Assembly (NCBI GenBank): GCA_934330725.1
Contig: CAKRGM010000006.1
Location: 1 to 64,000, forward strand
Source of the DNA: an uncultured Lachnospiraceae bacterium
GTDB lineage: Bacteria; Bacillota; Clostridia; Lachnospirales; Lachnospiraceae
Direction of reading: 5' to 3'
Length of the DNA: 64,000 bases
The position numbers were made by a program, and so were the translations under genes. Below, piece by piece: positions 15,959-24,087 of the stretch; positions within the stretch are counted from its first letter, which is position 1; each line of letters starts with the position of its first letter. Under the pieces are notes generated by a model. It made no database searches, had not been told where the DNA came from, and saw only the letters and a program-made list of their open reading frames with translations.

Positions 15959-16870
15959 ATGTCAAACGAGCATAAATATAATATTAATATACTTGATAAT
16001 ATAAGCCTCAACAACACTGTTGCTACTGATAGTTCCAATTCAAATATTAATTCCGATAAAAAGGACTCAGATATGAATAATTCAAATAAATTAAATAATA
16101 ACCTTGATTTAAATTTTGAAGATCCGAAGGATTTTGAAGATCTGGATGATTTAGATGTTCTGGATGATTTGGATAGTAATGATGATTTTAAAAGCGCGGA
16201 TAAAGATGTATATGATGATTCAGATGAATATGACGGTGATTTAAATGAAGCCGAACTTGATTTGATTTCTTCAAAAAAGAAAAAGATAAAGGCCTCAAAA
16301 AAACAGAAACCGGCTACGGTTGTATCTGAATTAATCAGCTATATAAAAATAATCGCCATTGCAGTAATCATAGCAGTTGTCTTTAATAACTTCATCATTG
16401 TTAATGCCCAGGTTCCAACCGGTTCTATGATAAGCACTATCAACATTAACGACAGACTTATAGGTTTCAGACTTGCATATACATTTAGTGAACCTAAACG
16501 CGGTGACATTGTTGTATTTAAATACCCTGATGATGAAAGTCAGGAATTTGTAAAAAGAATAATAGGCACTCCTGGCGATGTAGTCCAGATAAAGGAAGGT
16601 CATGTTTATGTTAACGGTGAAGAACTTAATGAGGATTATATAAACGAACCAATGAAAGTAAATGTTGATGAACAGGTCTATGTTGTACCTGCAGGTCACT
16701 ACTTTATGCTTGGCGACAATCGTAATAATTCTTTAGACTCACGTTATTGGAATAATACATATGTTGCCAAAGATAAAATCGTAGCTAAAGTTATATTCCG
16801 TTACTATAAAGGCAATGCAGAAAGCAAAACATTTTCATTTAAAAACATTTCATTTTCACTTATTAAATAG
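15959..16870 (+). CDS. lepB: Signal peptidase I with acidic N-terminal extension
   Basis: Membrane-bound type I signal peptidase that cleaves secretory signal peptides outside the membrane. One transmembrane helix spans about 129-146. The nucleophile Ser156 sits in QVPTGSM and the general base Lys199 in FVKRIIG. GDIVVFKYP and MLGDNRNNSLDSR are the conserved boxes C-E. Before the helix lies a cytoplasmic 120-residue extension, first Asn/Ser-rich, then Asp-rich (for example DLDDLDVLDDLD), then a Lys-rich patch. Typical Gram-positive homologues are 170-190 aa, so this 303-aa form is unusual. AAAGG precedes the ATG by about 8 nt. Confidence 0.93.
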   Translation: MSNEHKYNINILDNISLNNTVATDSSNSNINSDKKDSDMNNSNKLNNNLDLNFEDPKDFEDLDDLDVLDDLDSNDDFKSADKDVYDDSDEYDGDLNEAELDLISSKKKKIKASKKQKPATVVSELISYIKIIAIAVIIAVVFNNFIIVNAQVPTGSMISTININDRLIGFRLAYTFSEPKRGDIVVFKYPDDESQEFVKRIIGTPGDVVQIKEGHVYVNGEELNEDYINEPMKVNVDEQVYVVPAGHYFMLGDNRNNSLDSRYWNNTYVAKDKIVAKVIFRYYKGNAESKTFSFKNISFSLIK

Positions 16871-16901
16871 TTATAAATTTAAAAAAGAATACTTTAATTT
16901 A

Positions 16902-16959
16902 AAAGCGGTCATAATAATTACGTAACTAAATTTCAGGAGGTAATTATTATGACCGCTTT
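16902..16959 (+). promoter_or_regulatory. 20-bp perfect hairpin enclosing the DUF1540 start codon
   Basis: The arm 16902-16921 (AAAGCGGTCATAATAATTAC) is exactly complementary to 16940-16959. The ATG at 16949-16951 is buried in the 3' arm, and the Shine-Dalgarno AGGAGG (16935-16940) lies in the 18-nt loop. The mRNA is predicted to be translationally masked unless the stem opens. Perfect complementarity between noncoding DNA and the first codons is unlikely by chance. Confidence 0.85.
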
Positions 16960-17263
16960 AGATTGTAATGTAAAAGAATGTACTCATAACAAGGACAACT
17001 GCTGCTGTCTTGGCAGTATTGAAGTAAAAGGTTCATGTGCCGATAAATGTGATGACACATGCTGCGGCAGCTTTTGTTCAAATTCTTCAGATTCATTTAC
17101 AAACTCTGTAGAATCTCCAAAACTTAACCTTAATATCATATGTCAGGCTACAGACTGCATCTATAATGAACATAGAAACTGCAGTGCAGACCATGTTGAT
17201 ATTTCAGGAATCCATGCAACTGATGAGGGTGAGACCGTATGTGCAACATTTTCAAAAAAATAA
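16949..17263 (+). CDS. Tandem DUF1540 cysteine-rich protein
   Basis: A 104-aa small protein with two DUF1540 units. Each has the pattern C-x4-C-x7-C, here CNVKECTHNKDNCC near residue 6 and CQATDCIYNEHRNC near 65, and each is followed by a beta segment with later cysteines. Fifteen or so Cys residues suggest metal binding. DUF1540 proteins are common in clostridia and often associated with sporulation or stress, but no biochemical role is established. AGGAGG lies 8 nt before the ATG, inside the loop of a 20-bp hairpin that covers the start codon. The gene follows lepB by about 80 nt. Confidence 0.88.
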   Translation: MTALDCNVKECTHNKDNCCCLGSIEVKGSCADKCDDTCCGSFCSNSSDSFTNSVESPKLNLNIICQATDCIYNEHRNCSADHVDISGIHATDEGETVCATFSKK

Positions 17264-17446
17264 TTCACTCCATTAAATACTTTTTTTCAATTATATTTGG
17301 ATATATTTATATATTATATAAAATCTCATATCTTAATCACATGCATTTTAAGCTTTATACTCATCGTTAAAATGATTGCCAGACAATAATACAATCAACG
17401 AAACTAATAACTGAACAGTCACGTTTTAAGTGTAATGAAACTAATA

Positions 17447-17496
17447 AAAGCCATAGCCTTAGTCCCGTAAATTACTGGGATTAAGGCTATGGCTTT
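17447..17496. terminator. Bidirectional terminator between DUF1540 gene and efp
   Basis: AAAGCCATAGCCTTAGTCCC (17447-17466) pairs with GGGATTAAGGCTATGGCTTT (17477-17496), with one wobble. The stem lies between two convergent genes and serves both. The preceding 180 bp (17264-17446) is AT-rich with nothing recognised. Confidence 0.88.
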
Positions 17497-17518
17497 AATA
17501 TATATGAATATTAATATA

Positions 17519-18076
17519 TTATACTCTTGATAAATATTCGCCTGTACGTGTATCAATCTTGATAACATCACCCTGGTTAACGAATAATGGAACCATTACC
17601 TGAGCTCCTGTTTCAACAGTTGCCGGCTTTGTAGCACCAGTTGCTGTATCACCCTTAACACCTGGCTCTGTCTCTGTAATCTCAAGTTCAACAAAAAGAG
17701 GTGGTTCAATTGCAAACACATTGTTATTATGTGAACATAATTTAACCATTTCATTCTCTTTTACGAACTTAAGTGAATCTCCAACATTATCAGCTGTTAA
17801 AGCAATCTGTTCAAATGTTTCTGTGTCCATGAAGTTGTATAAATCTCCATCTGAATATAAATACTGATACTCTTTTCTATCAATATGAGCAAGTGTAAGT
17901 TTTTCTGTTGGTCTGAAAGTCTTTTCAACAACACCTCCACTTACGATATTCTTTAACTTTGTTCTAACAAATGCAGCACCCTTACCTGGTTTAACATGCT
18001 GGAATTCTATGATCTGGAAAATTCCACCATCCATTTCTACTGTAATGCCGTTTTTAAAATCTCCTGCGCTTACCAT
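17519..18076 (-). CDS. efp: Translation elongation factor P
   Basis: A 185-aa three-domain OB-fold protein that binds the ribosome between P and E sites and relieves stalling at polyproline. The N-terminal KOW-like domain ends in the loop KPGKGAAFVR, with Lys32 at the tip where some species place a modification. No lysine-modifying enzyme (EpmA or YmfI) is encoded nearby. The C-terminal signature GDVIKIDTRTGEYLSRV is intact. AGGAGG lies 11 nt before the ATG. It follows aroQ by about 70 nt, so it may be read from the aro cluster or from its own promoter. Confidence 0.96.
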   Translation of the reverse strand: MVSAGDFKNGITVEMDGGIFQIIEFQHVKPGKGAAFVRTKLKNIVSGGVVEKTFRPTEKLTLAHIDRKEYQYLYSDGDLYNFMDTETFEQIALTADNVGDSLKFVKENEMVKLCSHNNNVFAIEPPLFVELEITETEPGVKGDTATGATKPATVETGAQVMVPLFVNQGDVIKIDTRTGEYLSRV

Positions 18077-18148
18077 TGTACGGTATACCTCCTATATCAA
18101 TCATAACATAACCTAATTAATTTTATACTATATTCGACACTTTGGCAA

Positions 18149-18616
18149 CTATTTTTTCTCATTTTCACCATGTTTTTCATCTGATATCATCGAAACCATT
18201 GCCTCCATTGCAAGCAGATATCCCTGCAGTCCAAGTCCTACAATCTGTCCGTCACATACAGGTGCAGTTACTGATGTATGCCTGAATTCCTCTCTCGTAT
18301 GTACATTTGAAATATGCACCTCAATTTTTTTAATCTTTCCAACTGAAGCAAGCGCATCTCTTATTGCATAACTATAATGTGTATATGCACCAGGATTGAT
18401 TATAATGCCATCAACTGAGTCCCAAAAGGCCTGCTGAATTTTATCAATGATTCCACCCTCATGATTACTCTGAAATGTTTCAACTTCAACACCAAGGATT
18501 TCAGCCTTTTTGTTAATCATATCTAAAAGGCAGTCAAAATCCTGTTCTCCATAAATTCCTTTTTCCCTTATTCCAAGGAAATTAAGATTAGGTCCATTAA
18601 TTACTAAAATCTTCAT
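18149..18616 (-). CDS. aroQ: Type II 3-dehydroquinate dehydratase AroQ
   Basis: Dehydrates 3-dehydroquinate to 3-dehydroshikimate, the third shikimate step. The 155-aa protein is a typical type II dodecameric enzyme: NGPNLNFLG (7-15), catalytic Tyr22 in GIYG, NPGAYTHYSYAIRDAL, and EVHISNVHTREEFRHTSV with catalytic His. The frame opens at 18628, but GGAG lies 8 nt before the ATG at 18616, which matches the family N-terminus. The Shine-Dalgarno abuts a palindromic repeat copy. The gene is the last of the aroE-aroK-aroQ run. Confidence 0.95.
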   Translation of the reverse strand: MKILVINGPNLNFLGIREKGIYGEQDFDCLLDMINKKAEILGVEVETFQSNHEGGIIDKIQQAFWDSVDGIIINPGAYTHYSYAIRDALASVGKIKKIEVHISNVHTREEFRHTSVTAPVCDGQIVGLGLQGYLLAMEAMVSMISDEKHGENEKK

Positions 18617-18626
18617 GTTAATCTCC

Positions 18627-18723
18627 ATTCTGCAGGCGCTTTGTATCTAAAAATCGCAAGATGAATTTAAAATCCGGCTCTGCAATAATCACTGTTTTGT
18701 GGTGCCTGCAACGCAAACAGCGG
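18627..18723 (-). repeat. RBS-proximal palindromic repeat, copy 2 (before aroQ)
   Basis: Homologous to the copy before trpC. It begins ATTCTGCAGGCGCTTTG and ends with GTGGTGCCTGCAACGC. The distal hairpin CTGTTTTGTG / CGCAAACAG keeps pairing while its sequence differs from copy 1 (GGCTAcTTTGTG / CACAAATAGCC), with the loop core GCCTGC conserved. It fills most of the aroK-aroQ gap and touches the aroQ Shine-Dalgarno. Confidence 0.6.
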
Positions 18724-18772
18724 CAAAAACAAATACCGGCACAATATATACATCTGCTAAAATATACATCTA

Positions 18773-19282
18773 CTATCCGAATATACTCTCATACATATCC
18801 TTGAACTGCCTGTTATCCGTATCAACAATAACATCAGCAGCATCCAGATATAAAGCTTCACGCTTATCCATAAGACTTTCTATCTTATTACGCAAATCTC
18901 CGCCCTTAAGCAATGGTCTCGTTGTATCAGCACTGAGCCTTTTTACGAGCTCACCAATTCCTGTTCTTAAATAAACTACTGTTCCGAGCTGCTTTAACAT
19001 AACTCTGTTTTCTTCGCGTACAGCCAGTCCTCCACCAACACTGATAACAGTATTGTCTATATTTGATACCATTTCTTTTATCAGATTTGTTTCAAGATCT
19101 CTGAAGTATTCTTCGCCTTCTTTTGCAAATATCTCATTTATTGAACGCTTCTGGCGTTTTACTATACACTCATCGGTATCAAGAAAAGTCATTGCTTTAT
19201 TCTTTGATATCCATTTTCCAAATGAAGTTTTTCCACTTCCCATGAAACCAATAAGAATAATATTATTACTATTCAATTCCAA
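18773..19282 (-). CDS. aroK: Shikimate kinase AroK
   Basis: Phosphorylates shikimate with ATP. The 169-aa protein has Walker A GFMGSGKTS (12-20), the shikimate-binding DTDECIVKR with Asp near 36 and 38, the GGGLAV loop near 84, and the lid arginines in VKRLSADTTRPLL. The start overlaps the aroE 3' end by 14 nt, so the two are co-translated. Normal length, no fusion. Confidence 0.95.
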   Translation of the reverse strand: MELNSNNIILIGFMGSGKTSFGKWISKNKAMTFLDTDECIVKRQKRSINEIFAKEGEEYFRDLETNLIKEMVSNIDNTVISVGGGLAVREENRVMLKQLGTVVYLRTGIGELVKRLSADTTRPLLKGGDLRNKIESLMDKREALYLDAADVIVDTDNRQFKDMYESIFG

Positions 19283-20153
19283 TCTCCTTTTTCATAAGGT
19301 CATATACTTTTTTTATTGTATCATCAGGCACAGTTACACCATTCCATAATTCAAATGCACTTACTCCCTGATATAAAAGCATTTTAAGGCCATTATAAGC
19401 TTTCTTCCCCTGTTTCTTAATAAGCTTCATAAACATTGTTTCAGCCGGATTATATATTATATCCACACCTACAGATGCCCTTTCATAAAATACTTCATCT
19501 GAAATAATCACATCATCATTATGAGGATAAAGTCCCACACTTGATGTCTGTATCATTATATACGAATTTCCCTCAAGCCTGTCATACTCGTCCAGTCCAA
19601 GTACTTTTGTAACCTCTTTATTAAAATGCTTATTTACGGCATTTGCAATATCCTCTGCCTTTGTCCTGGTACGATTGATAATAATAACCTCAGCAGCTTT
19701 CTTATCAGCACATAAAAAGGCAATTGCTCTTGCTGCTCCACCTGCTCCGAGTATAACAACTCTGTTATTCTCAAGTTTTATTCCTGCATCAGAAAGTTCT
19801 CTTTCAAGTCCTAAAATATCTGTATTATAGCCTTTATATCCGTTTTCAGTTCTGACAAGTGTATTTACGGCTCCAATTGCCTCTGCAAGAGGATCAATAT
19901 CTGACAGTGCAGCTATTACCTCCTGTTTATGTGGAACTGTAACATTCATTCCCAGAATATTAAGTGCAAATGCGCCGTCAACGGCCTTTTTCACTTCGCC
20001 CTGGTTAACCCTGAATGTTCCATATGCCATATCTATATTTTCAAATTCAGCAAGTGAATTATGAATGAGCGGTGATATTGAATGTTCCACAGGATTTCCA
20101 ATTAACCCGCAAATCCTTGTTGTCCCTTTTATATCTTTCATCTGTAATACCAT
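19269..20153 (-). CDS. aroE: Shikimate dehydrogenase AroE
   Basis: NADPH-dependent reduction of 3-dehydroshikimate to shikimate. The 294-aa protein has the substrate domain signature GLIGNPVEHSISP with the shikimate-binding serines, NVTVPHK with catalytic Lys, NTLVR, and the nucleotide-binding GAGGAARAI. NRTRTKAE is the NADP-specific basic loop. AGGA precedes the ATG at 20153; Met5 at 20141 is an alternative. It heads the aroE-aroK-aroQ cluster and follows the yqeG gene by 140 nt, a neighbourhood commonly seen in Firmicutes. Confidence 0.94.
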   Translation of the reverse strand: MVLQMKDIKGTTRICGLIGNPVEHSISPLIHNSLAEFENIDMAYGTFRVNQGEVKKAVDGAFALNILGMNVTVPHKQEVIAALSDIDPLAEAIGAVNTLVRTENGYKGYNTDILGLERELSDAGIKLENNRVVILGAGGAARAIAFLCADKKAAEVIIINRTRTKAEDIANAVNKHFNKEVTKVLGLDEYDRLEGNSYIMIQTSSVGLYPHNDDVIISDEVFYERASVGVDIIYNPAETMFMKLIKKQGKKAYNGLKMLLYQGVSAFELWNGVTVPDDTIKKVYDLMKKEIGIE

Positions 20154-20293
20154 GCCTTTCCTATGTCAGCTTTATTTTGTAAATTAATTATACATTATAC
20201 CATTTTTCTCTACCGGTTTTACCATATTCTAGCACTAGAGTTTTATTATATGAGTTTTACCATATAAATTTTACCATTCCGGTTTTATTCTTT

Positions 20294-20818
20294 TTATTCT
20301 TTTGTAAGCATTTTTCTGTTCTCTTTTTTCAGGTAGAAATGCATCACAATTTTTTCGAGTCTTCTTTTTATTATAATCTGAATCTCTTCATGTTTATCAA
20401 CAGGTTTAACAAGAATTGATCTGATTCCTGCTTTATTTGCTCCCCACATATCTGTAAACAGCTGATCTCCAATCATAACCGTTGAACCCTTATCAGTTCC
20501 CATTAACGCCATAGCCTTTAAATAATTAGATGGTGACGGTTTTCCCGCCTTACTTATATATTTTGAATGTGCCTTATCAGCAAGAGGCTTTACACGTTCT
20601 TCGTTATTATTAGATAAAATGCATGTATCAATTCCGATTTTATGCAGACCCACAAACAGTGCTTCTGCCCTTTCTGTTATCGGTGCTCCATGCTCGACCA
20701 GCGTATTATCAACATCAAATATAATCCCGTTTACACCTTCTTCATGCATTTTTTCATAATCAATACTATATGCTGAATCATAGTATAAATCCGGATAAAA
20801 ACAATTGAACATATTCAT
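20294..20818 (-). CDS. yqeG: YqeG family HAD IIIA-type phosphatase
   Basis: A 174-aa HAD phosphatase of the YqeG family. Motif I is FDVDNTLV (34-41), motif II is ILSNNNEERV, Lys of GKPSP is motif III, and MIGDQLFTD is motif IV. The cap domain is absent, so substrates may be macromolecular. YqeG is widespread and often adjacent to aroE in Firmicutes, but its substrate is not known to me. It follows nrdR by 22 nt, suggesting nrdR-yqeG co-transcription. Confidence 0.9.
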   Translation of the reverse strand: MNMFNCFYPDLYYDSAYSIDYEKMHEEGVNGIIFDVDNTLVEHGAPITERAEALFVGLHKIGIDTCILSNNNEERVKPLADKAHSKYISKAGKPSPSNYLKAMALMGTDKGSTVMIGDQLFTDMWGANKAGIRSILVKPVDKHEEIQIIIKRRLEKIVMHFYLKKENRKMLTKE

Positions 20819-20840
20819 ACCATTTCCTTAAGACCTGTTA

Positions 20841-21287
20841 TTATTTTAAAATTTTTTTAATTTCATCCATAAATGTATTAACATCTTTAAATTCTCTGTA
20901 AACAGAGGCAAATCTTACATATGCAACTTCATCAAGATTCTTAAGCTTATCCATCACAATCCTGCCAATCGTAGTTGTTGGAATTTCTTTTTCTCCCATA
21001 TTGAAAATCTGTGTTTCAATTTCATCGGCCATTGCATTGATTTTTTTTATTGAAACCGGTCTCTTATGGCATGATCTGACAATACCGGCAACTATTTTCT
21101 CACGATCATATGGTTCTCTGGTATCGTCTTTTTTTATAACAATCAGTGGCATTGTCTCAACCTTTTCATAGGTTGTAAACCTCTTACCACATTCATCACA
21201 CTGGCGCCTTCTTCTGATTGAACCATCATCAGTGGGTCTTGAATCAATTACTTTGGTATTCTCTTTTCCACAAAACGGACACTTCAT
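20841..21287 (-). CDS. nrdR: Ribonucleotide reductase repressor NrdR
   Basis: A 148-aa nucleotide-sensing repressor of ribonucleotide reductase genes. The zinc ribbon is MKCPFCG and CDECGKRF (C3, C6, C31, C34), and the ATP-cone covers about 49-139. The frame opens 18 nt earlier, but GGAGG lies 8 nt before the ATG at 21287. That start restores the usual MKCPFCG terminus. No NrdR box pair was identified in its own upstream region. Confidence 0.95.
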   Translation of the reverse strand: MKCPFCGKENTKVIDSRPTDDGSIRRRRQCDECGKRFTTYEKVETMPLIVIKKDDTREPYDREKIVAGIVRSCHKRPVSIKKINAMADEIETQIFNMGEKEIPTTTIGRIVMDKLKNLDEVAYVRFASVYREFKDVNTFMDEIKKILK

Positions 21288-21509
21288 TAATTGTACCTCC
21301 AGCATTTTTTATTTTAAAATTCGATTTAAGCTAAATTACATATAGCTTTATTATAAGTAAATATTAATATATGGTCAATATCAATACTTAATAATACGTC
21401 ATATATTTAAGTTTATTCATAAACTGGATATTCTTAACAGTATAAATAAAGTCATGCAGGCAATCCTTATATTAAGATACAATTCTCGATTAAATAAGGG
21501 AGGCACTCT

Positions 21510-22289
21510 ATGGCTGGTTACAAAGTTGAAATCTGTGGTGTAAACACTACCACTCTTCCATTACTAAAAAATAGTGAGAAAAATGAATTATTAAAAAAAA
21601 TCAAAAATGGAGATACAAATGCAAGGGAAACATTTATTAAAGGCAACTTACGTCTTGTATTGAGTATTATACAGCGCTTTTCCCAAAGTAACGAAAACAT
21701 TGACGACCTTTTTCAGATAGGCTGCATTGGTATGATCAAAGCAATTGATAACTTTGATATAAACCAGGGAGTACAGTTTTCCACCTATGCTGTACCAATG
21801 ATTATAGGCGAAATTAAACGATATCTCAGGGATAATAACCCTATCCGTGTAAGCCGCTCACTTCGGGATACGGCATATAAGGCAATATACACAAGAGAGA
21901 AGCTGACAAAAGAACGCCAGCAGGAACCTACAATTACAGAAATCGCATCAGAAATCGGCATTTCAAAAGAAGATATTGTAATGGCAATGGATGCAATACA
22001 AACACCGGTGTCACTTTATGAGCCTGTATACTCAGAAGGCGGCGACACTCTTTATATAATGGATCAGGTAAGTGATAAAAAAAATAAAGAAGATAACTGG
22101 GTCCAGCACCTTGCGCTGACTGATGCAATAAACAAACTTGATGAACGTGAACGTCGTATAATAAAAATGCGTTTCTACGAATGCAAAACCCAGATTGAAA
22201 CTGCGGAAGAAATCGGTATTTCCCAGGCACAGGTAAGCCGTCTTGAAAAACTCGCATTAAAATCAATGCGCAAATATCTGACTGAGTGA
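21510..22289 (+). CDS. sigG: Sporulation sigma factor SigG
   Basis: A 259-aa sigma-70 factor that directs late forespore transcription. The N-terminal KVEICGVNTTTLPLL is the distinctive SigG leader that contacts anti-sigma factors. Region 2 has NLRLVLSIIQRFSQSNENID and DLFQIGCIGMIKAIDNFD. The region 2.3-2.4 helix includes STYAVPMIIGEIKRYLRD, and region 4 is a helix-turn-helix near GISQAQVSRLEKLALKSMRK. GGGAGG lies just upstream. In Bacillus it lies after spoIIGA-sigE; here it stands alone and is followed by the ymxH gene. It indicates a spore-forming lineage. Confidence 0.95.
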   Translation: MAGYKVEICGVNTTTLPLLKNSEKNELLKKIKNGDTNARETFIKGNLRLVLSIIQRFSQSNENIDDLFQIGCIGMIKAIDNFDINQGVQFSTYAVPMIIGEIKRYLRDNNPIRVSRSLRDTAYKAIYTREKLTKERQQEPTITEIASEIGISKEDIVMAMDAIQTPVSLYEPVYSEGGDTLYIMDQVSDKKNKEDNWVQHLALTDAINKLDERERRIIKMRFYECKTQIETAEEIGISQAQVSRLEKLALKSMRKYLTE

Positions 22290-22375
22290 ACCTCTCATAA
22301 AATTAAAAAAGCAAGCATATTTTATATAAACAATATAAACAACTATCGCTATAACAGGATATTGTAAAATAATTT

Positions 22376-22633
22376 ATGAGATTATGTGATTTACGCTGTA
22401 AACAGGTCATTAATATATGCACCTGCAAAATGCTTGGTTTCGTCGCTGATGCTGACTTTGATGAATGTAATGGTTGCATACGCTTCCTTATTGTTCCCGG
22501 TCCAAACCGGATATGCGGTCTGTTTGGTCATGATATTGAATATGTTATTCCCTTTAAATGTGTCAAATGTATCGGTCCGGATGCAGTCCTTGTAGATGTT
22601 GACATTGAAAAGGTAAAAAAGAAATGCAATTAA
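22376..22633 (+). CDS. YlmC/YmxH family sporulation protein
   Basis: An 85-aa PRC-barrel-like protein starting MRLCDLRCKQVINI, then GFVADADFDECNGCIRFLIVPGP and a C-terminal DIEYVIPFKCVKCIGPDAVLVD. This matches the YlmC/YmxH group, small proteins associated with spore formation in Firmicutes. Cysteine content is high (seven). It follows sigG by 86 nt on the same strand, consistent with co-expression in the forespore; this is an inference. No clear Shine-Dalgarno was found. Confidence 0.85.
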   Translation: MRLCDLRCKQVINICTCKMLGFVADADFDECNGCIRFLIVPGPNRICGLFGHDIEYVIPFKCVKCIGPDAVLVDVDIEKVKKKCN

Positions 22634-22698
22634 AATGTCAAAAAAATGAATCTTTGATTGCAGAAAAAGCGCATACAAACCTGTGGATTTTTGTTAAC

Positions 22699-22755
22699 AG
22701 AAAAAGAAGCTCTCAGTACACCGTTCTATCAGGAATACTTTGGGCTTCTTTTTCT
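22699..22755. terminator. Bidirectional terminator between ymxH and trpS; divergent conserved-loop hairpin
   Basis: AGAAAAAGAAGC (22699-22710) is inverted at 22744-22755. Inside, on the minus strand, AGTAT and GTACT pair (one wobble) around a 15-nt loop TCCTGATAGAACGGT. The loop length and ACGG core match the conserved-loop family at 42 kb and 50-51 kb, so this may be a divergent fifth member. Confidence 0.8.
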
Positions 22756-22762
22756 TTATGAT

Positions 22763-23857
22763 TTATTTGTTAAGATCTGCATACTTTTCCGCCTGGACTT
22801 TAATAAGTTCAGCATCGTCAAAATAGTTGATACGCATTGCATCTTTTACTTCGCTAAGTGTCTGTGCTGCGACTTCGCTGGCTGCTTTTGTTCCCTTCTT
22901 TAAAATGTTATAAACCTCAGGAATATCTTTCTCAAACTCATGTCTTCTTGCTCTTATTGGTTCAAGTTCTTTCTGAAGCACATTATTTAAGAACTTCTTT
23001 ACTTTTACATCACCAAGTCCACCTCGTTTATAATGATCTTTTAATTCATCAAGGTTCTTATAATCAGGCAGAAATTCTTTAAAATCTTCTTCGGTACTGA
23101 AAGCATCAAGATAAGTAAATACGCAGTTTCCTTCAATCTTACCAGGATCTTCTACTCTTATATGCTCAGGATCCGTATACATGCTCATTACCTTTTTCTT
23201 AACATCTTCCGGTGTGTCTGAAAGATAAATACAGTTACCAAGTGATTTACTCATTTTAGCTTTGCCATCTATACCTGGAAGTCTAAGGCATGCCTTGTTG
23301 CTTGAAAGTAAGATTTCCGGTTCAACAAGCACATCTCCATATACAGAATTGAATTTTCTTACAATTTCCCTTGCCTGCTCAAGCATTGGTTCCTGATCTT
23401 CTCCTACCGGTACCGTTGTGGCTTTAAATGCCGTAATGTCAGATGCCTGACTTATAGGATATGTGAAAAATCCAACCGGAATACTTGTTTCAAAATTCTT
23501 CTGTGCAATCTCTGCTTTTACTGTAGGATTACGCTGTAACCTTGAGACAGTAACAAGATTCATATAATAGCATGTCAGTTCAGGAAGCTGTGGAAGCTGT
23601 GACTGAATAAATATATTCGACTTGGTTGGATCTATTCCGACTGAAAGATAATCAAGTGCAACCTCAATAATGTTTTGTCTTACCTTTTCAGGATTATCAG
23701 CATTATCTGTTAATGCCTGTGCATCAGCAATCATAACAAATATTTTATCAAATTCACCTGAATTCTGTAATTCAACTCTTCTTTTAAGCGAACCAACGTA
23801 ATGTCCTACATGAAGCTTTCCTGTTGGTCTGTCACCTGTTAATATTATCTTAGACAT
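22763..23857 (-). CDS. trpS: Tryptophanyl-tRNA synthetase
   Basis: Class I synthetase that charges tRNA-Trp. From MSKIILTGDRPTG it is 364 aa. The HIGH-type motif is GKLHVGHYVGS, the signature loop is AKMSKSLGN, and YPISQASDITAF and GEDQEPMLEQ contact tryptophan and ATP. The frame extends to 23902, but the family N-terminus begins at 23857 with GGAGG 13 nt upstream, a long spacing. The leader is about 195 nt and strongly structured but lacks the T-box core. Transcription diverges from pyrB at abutting -35 boxes. A clear tryptophan link exists to the trp T-box operon about 20 kb away. Confidence 0.95.
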   Translation of the reverse strand: MSKIILTGDRPTGKLHVGHYVGSLKRRVELQNSGEFDKIFVMIADAQALTDNADNPEKVRQNIIEVALDYLSVGIDPTKSNIFIQSQLPQLPELTCYYMNLVTVSRLQRNPTVKAEIAQKNFETSIPVGFFTYPISQASDITAFKATTVPVGEDQEPMLEQAREIVRKFNSVYGDVLVEPEILLSSNKACLRLPGIDGKAKMSKSLGNCIYLSDTPEDVKKKVMSMYTDPEHIRVEDPGKIEGNCVFTYLDAFSTEEDFKEFLPDYKNLDELKDHYKRGGLGDVKVKKFLNNVLQKELEPIRARRHEFEKDIPEVYNILKKGTKAASEVAAQTLSEVKDAMRINYFDDAELIKVQAEKYADLNK

Positions 23858-24052
23858 AAAACTAATTATTCCTCCATTCATTTGCTGCTTAACTTTATTC
23901 AATCATTCTGTTAATATTAAACACTTTATCGTTTAATAATTCTTAAATCATTAAACGATAAGCATTTAACTGCAGAATACACACATTTTACAATACCTTC
24001 ATATGCAAGAATGAAGGCTGCTTTCTATGGTTGACGGGTTAACGCCAGCCAT
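23858..24052 (-). promoter_or_regulatory. Structured trpS leader without T-box
   Basis: The roughly 195-nt 5' UTR holds three elements on the minus strand. The first is a GGCTG/CAGCC stem enclosing GTTAACCCGTCAAC. The second is CCTTCAT-tcttgc-ATATGAAGG. The third is a 12-bp stem TTATCGTTTAAT / ATTAAACGATAA at 23925-23962. No AGGGTGGNACCGCG core and no U-run after the last hairpin were found. The mechanism is unknown. Confidence 0.5.
24030..24043. promoter_or_regulatory. Imperfect palindrome near the trpS transcription start
   Basis: GTTGACGGGTTAAC has half-sites GTTGAC and GTTAAC (complementary at 5 of 6 positions). It lies about 10-20 nt downstream of the predicted trpS start. It is a possible operator or part of a leader stem. 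Confidence 0.3.
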
Positions 24053-24058
24053 GAAAAT

Positions 24059-24087
24059 ATTGTATCATAATTAATTACAAATAACAA
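24059..24087 (-). promoter_or_regulatory. Promoter for trpS
   Basis: Minus-strand TTGTTA (complement of 24082-24087), 17-nt spacer, TACAAT (complement of 24059-24064). Confidence 0.6.

Noticed and set aside
23858..24052. T-box leader for trpS
   Set aside because: The conserved AGGGTGGNACCGCG core and the paired terminator are absent, in contrast to the clear T-box before trpE.
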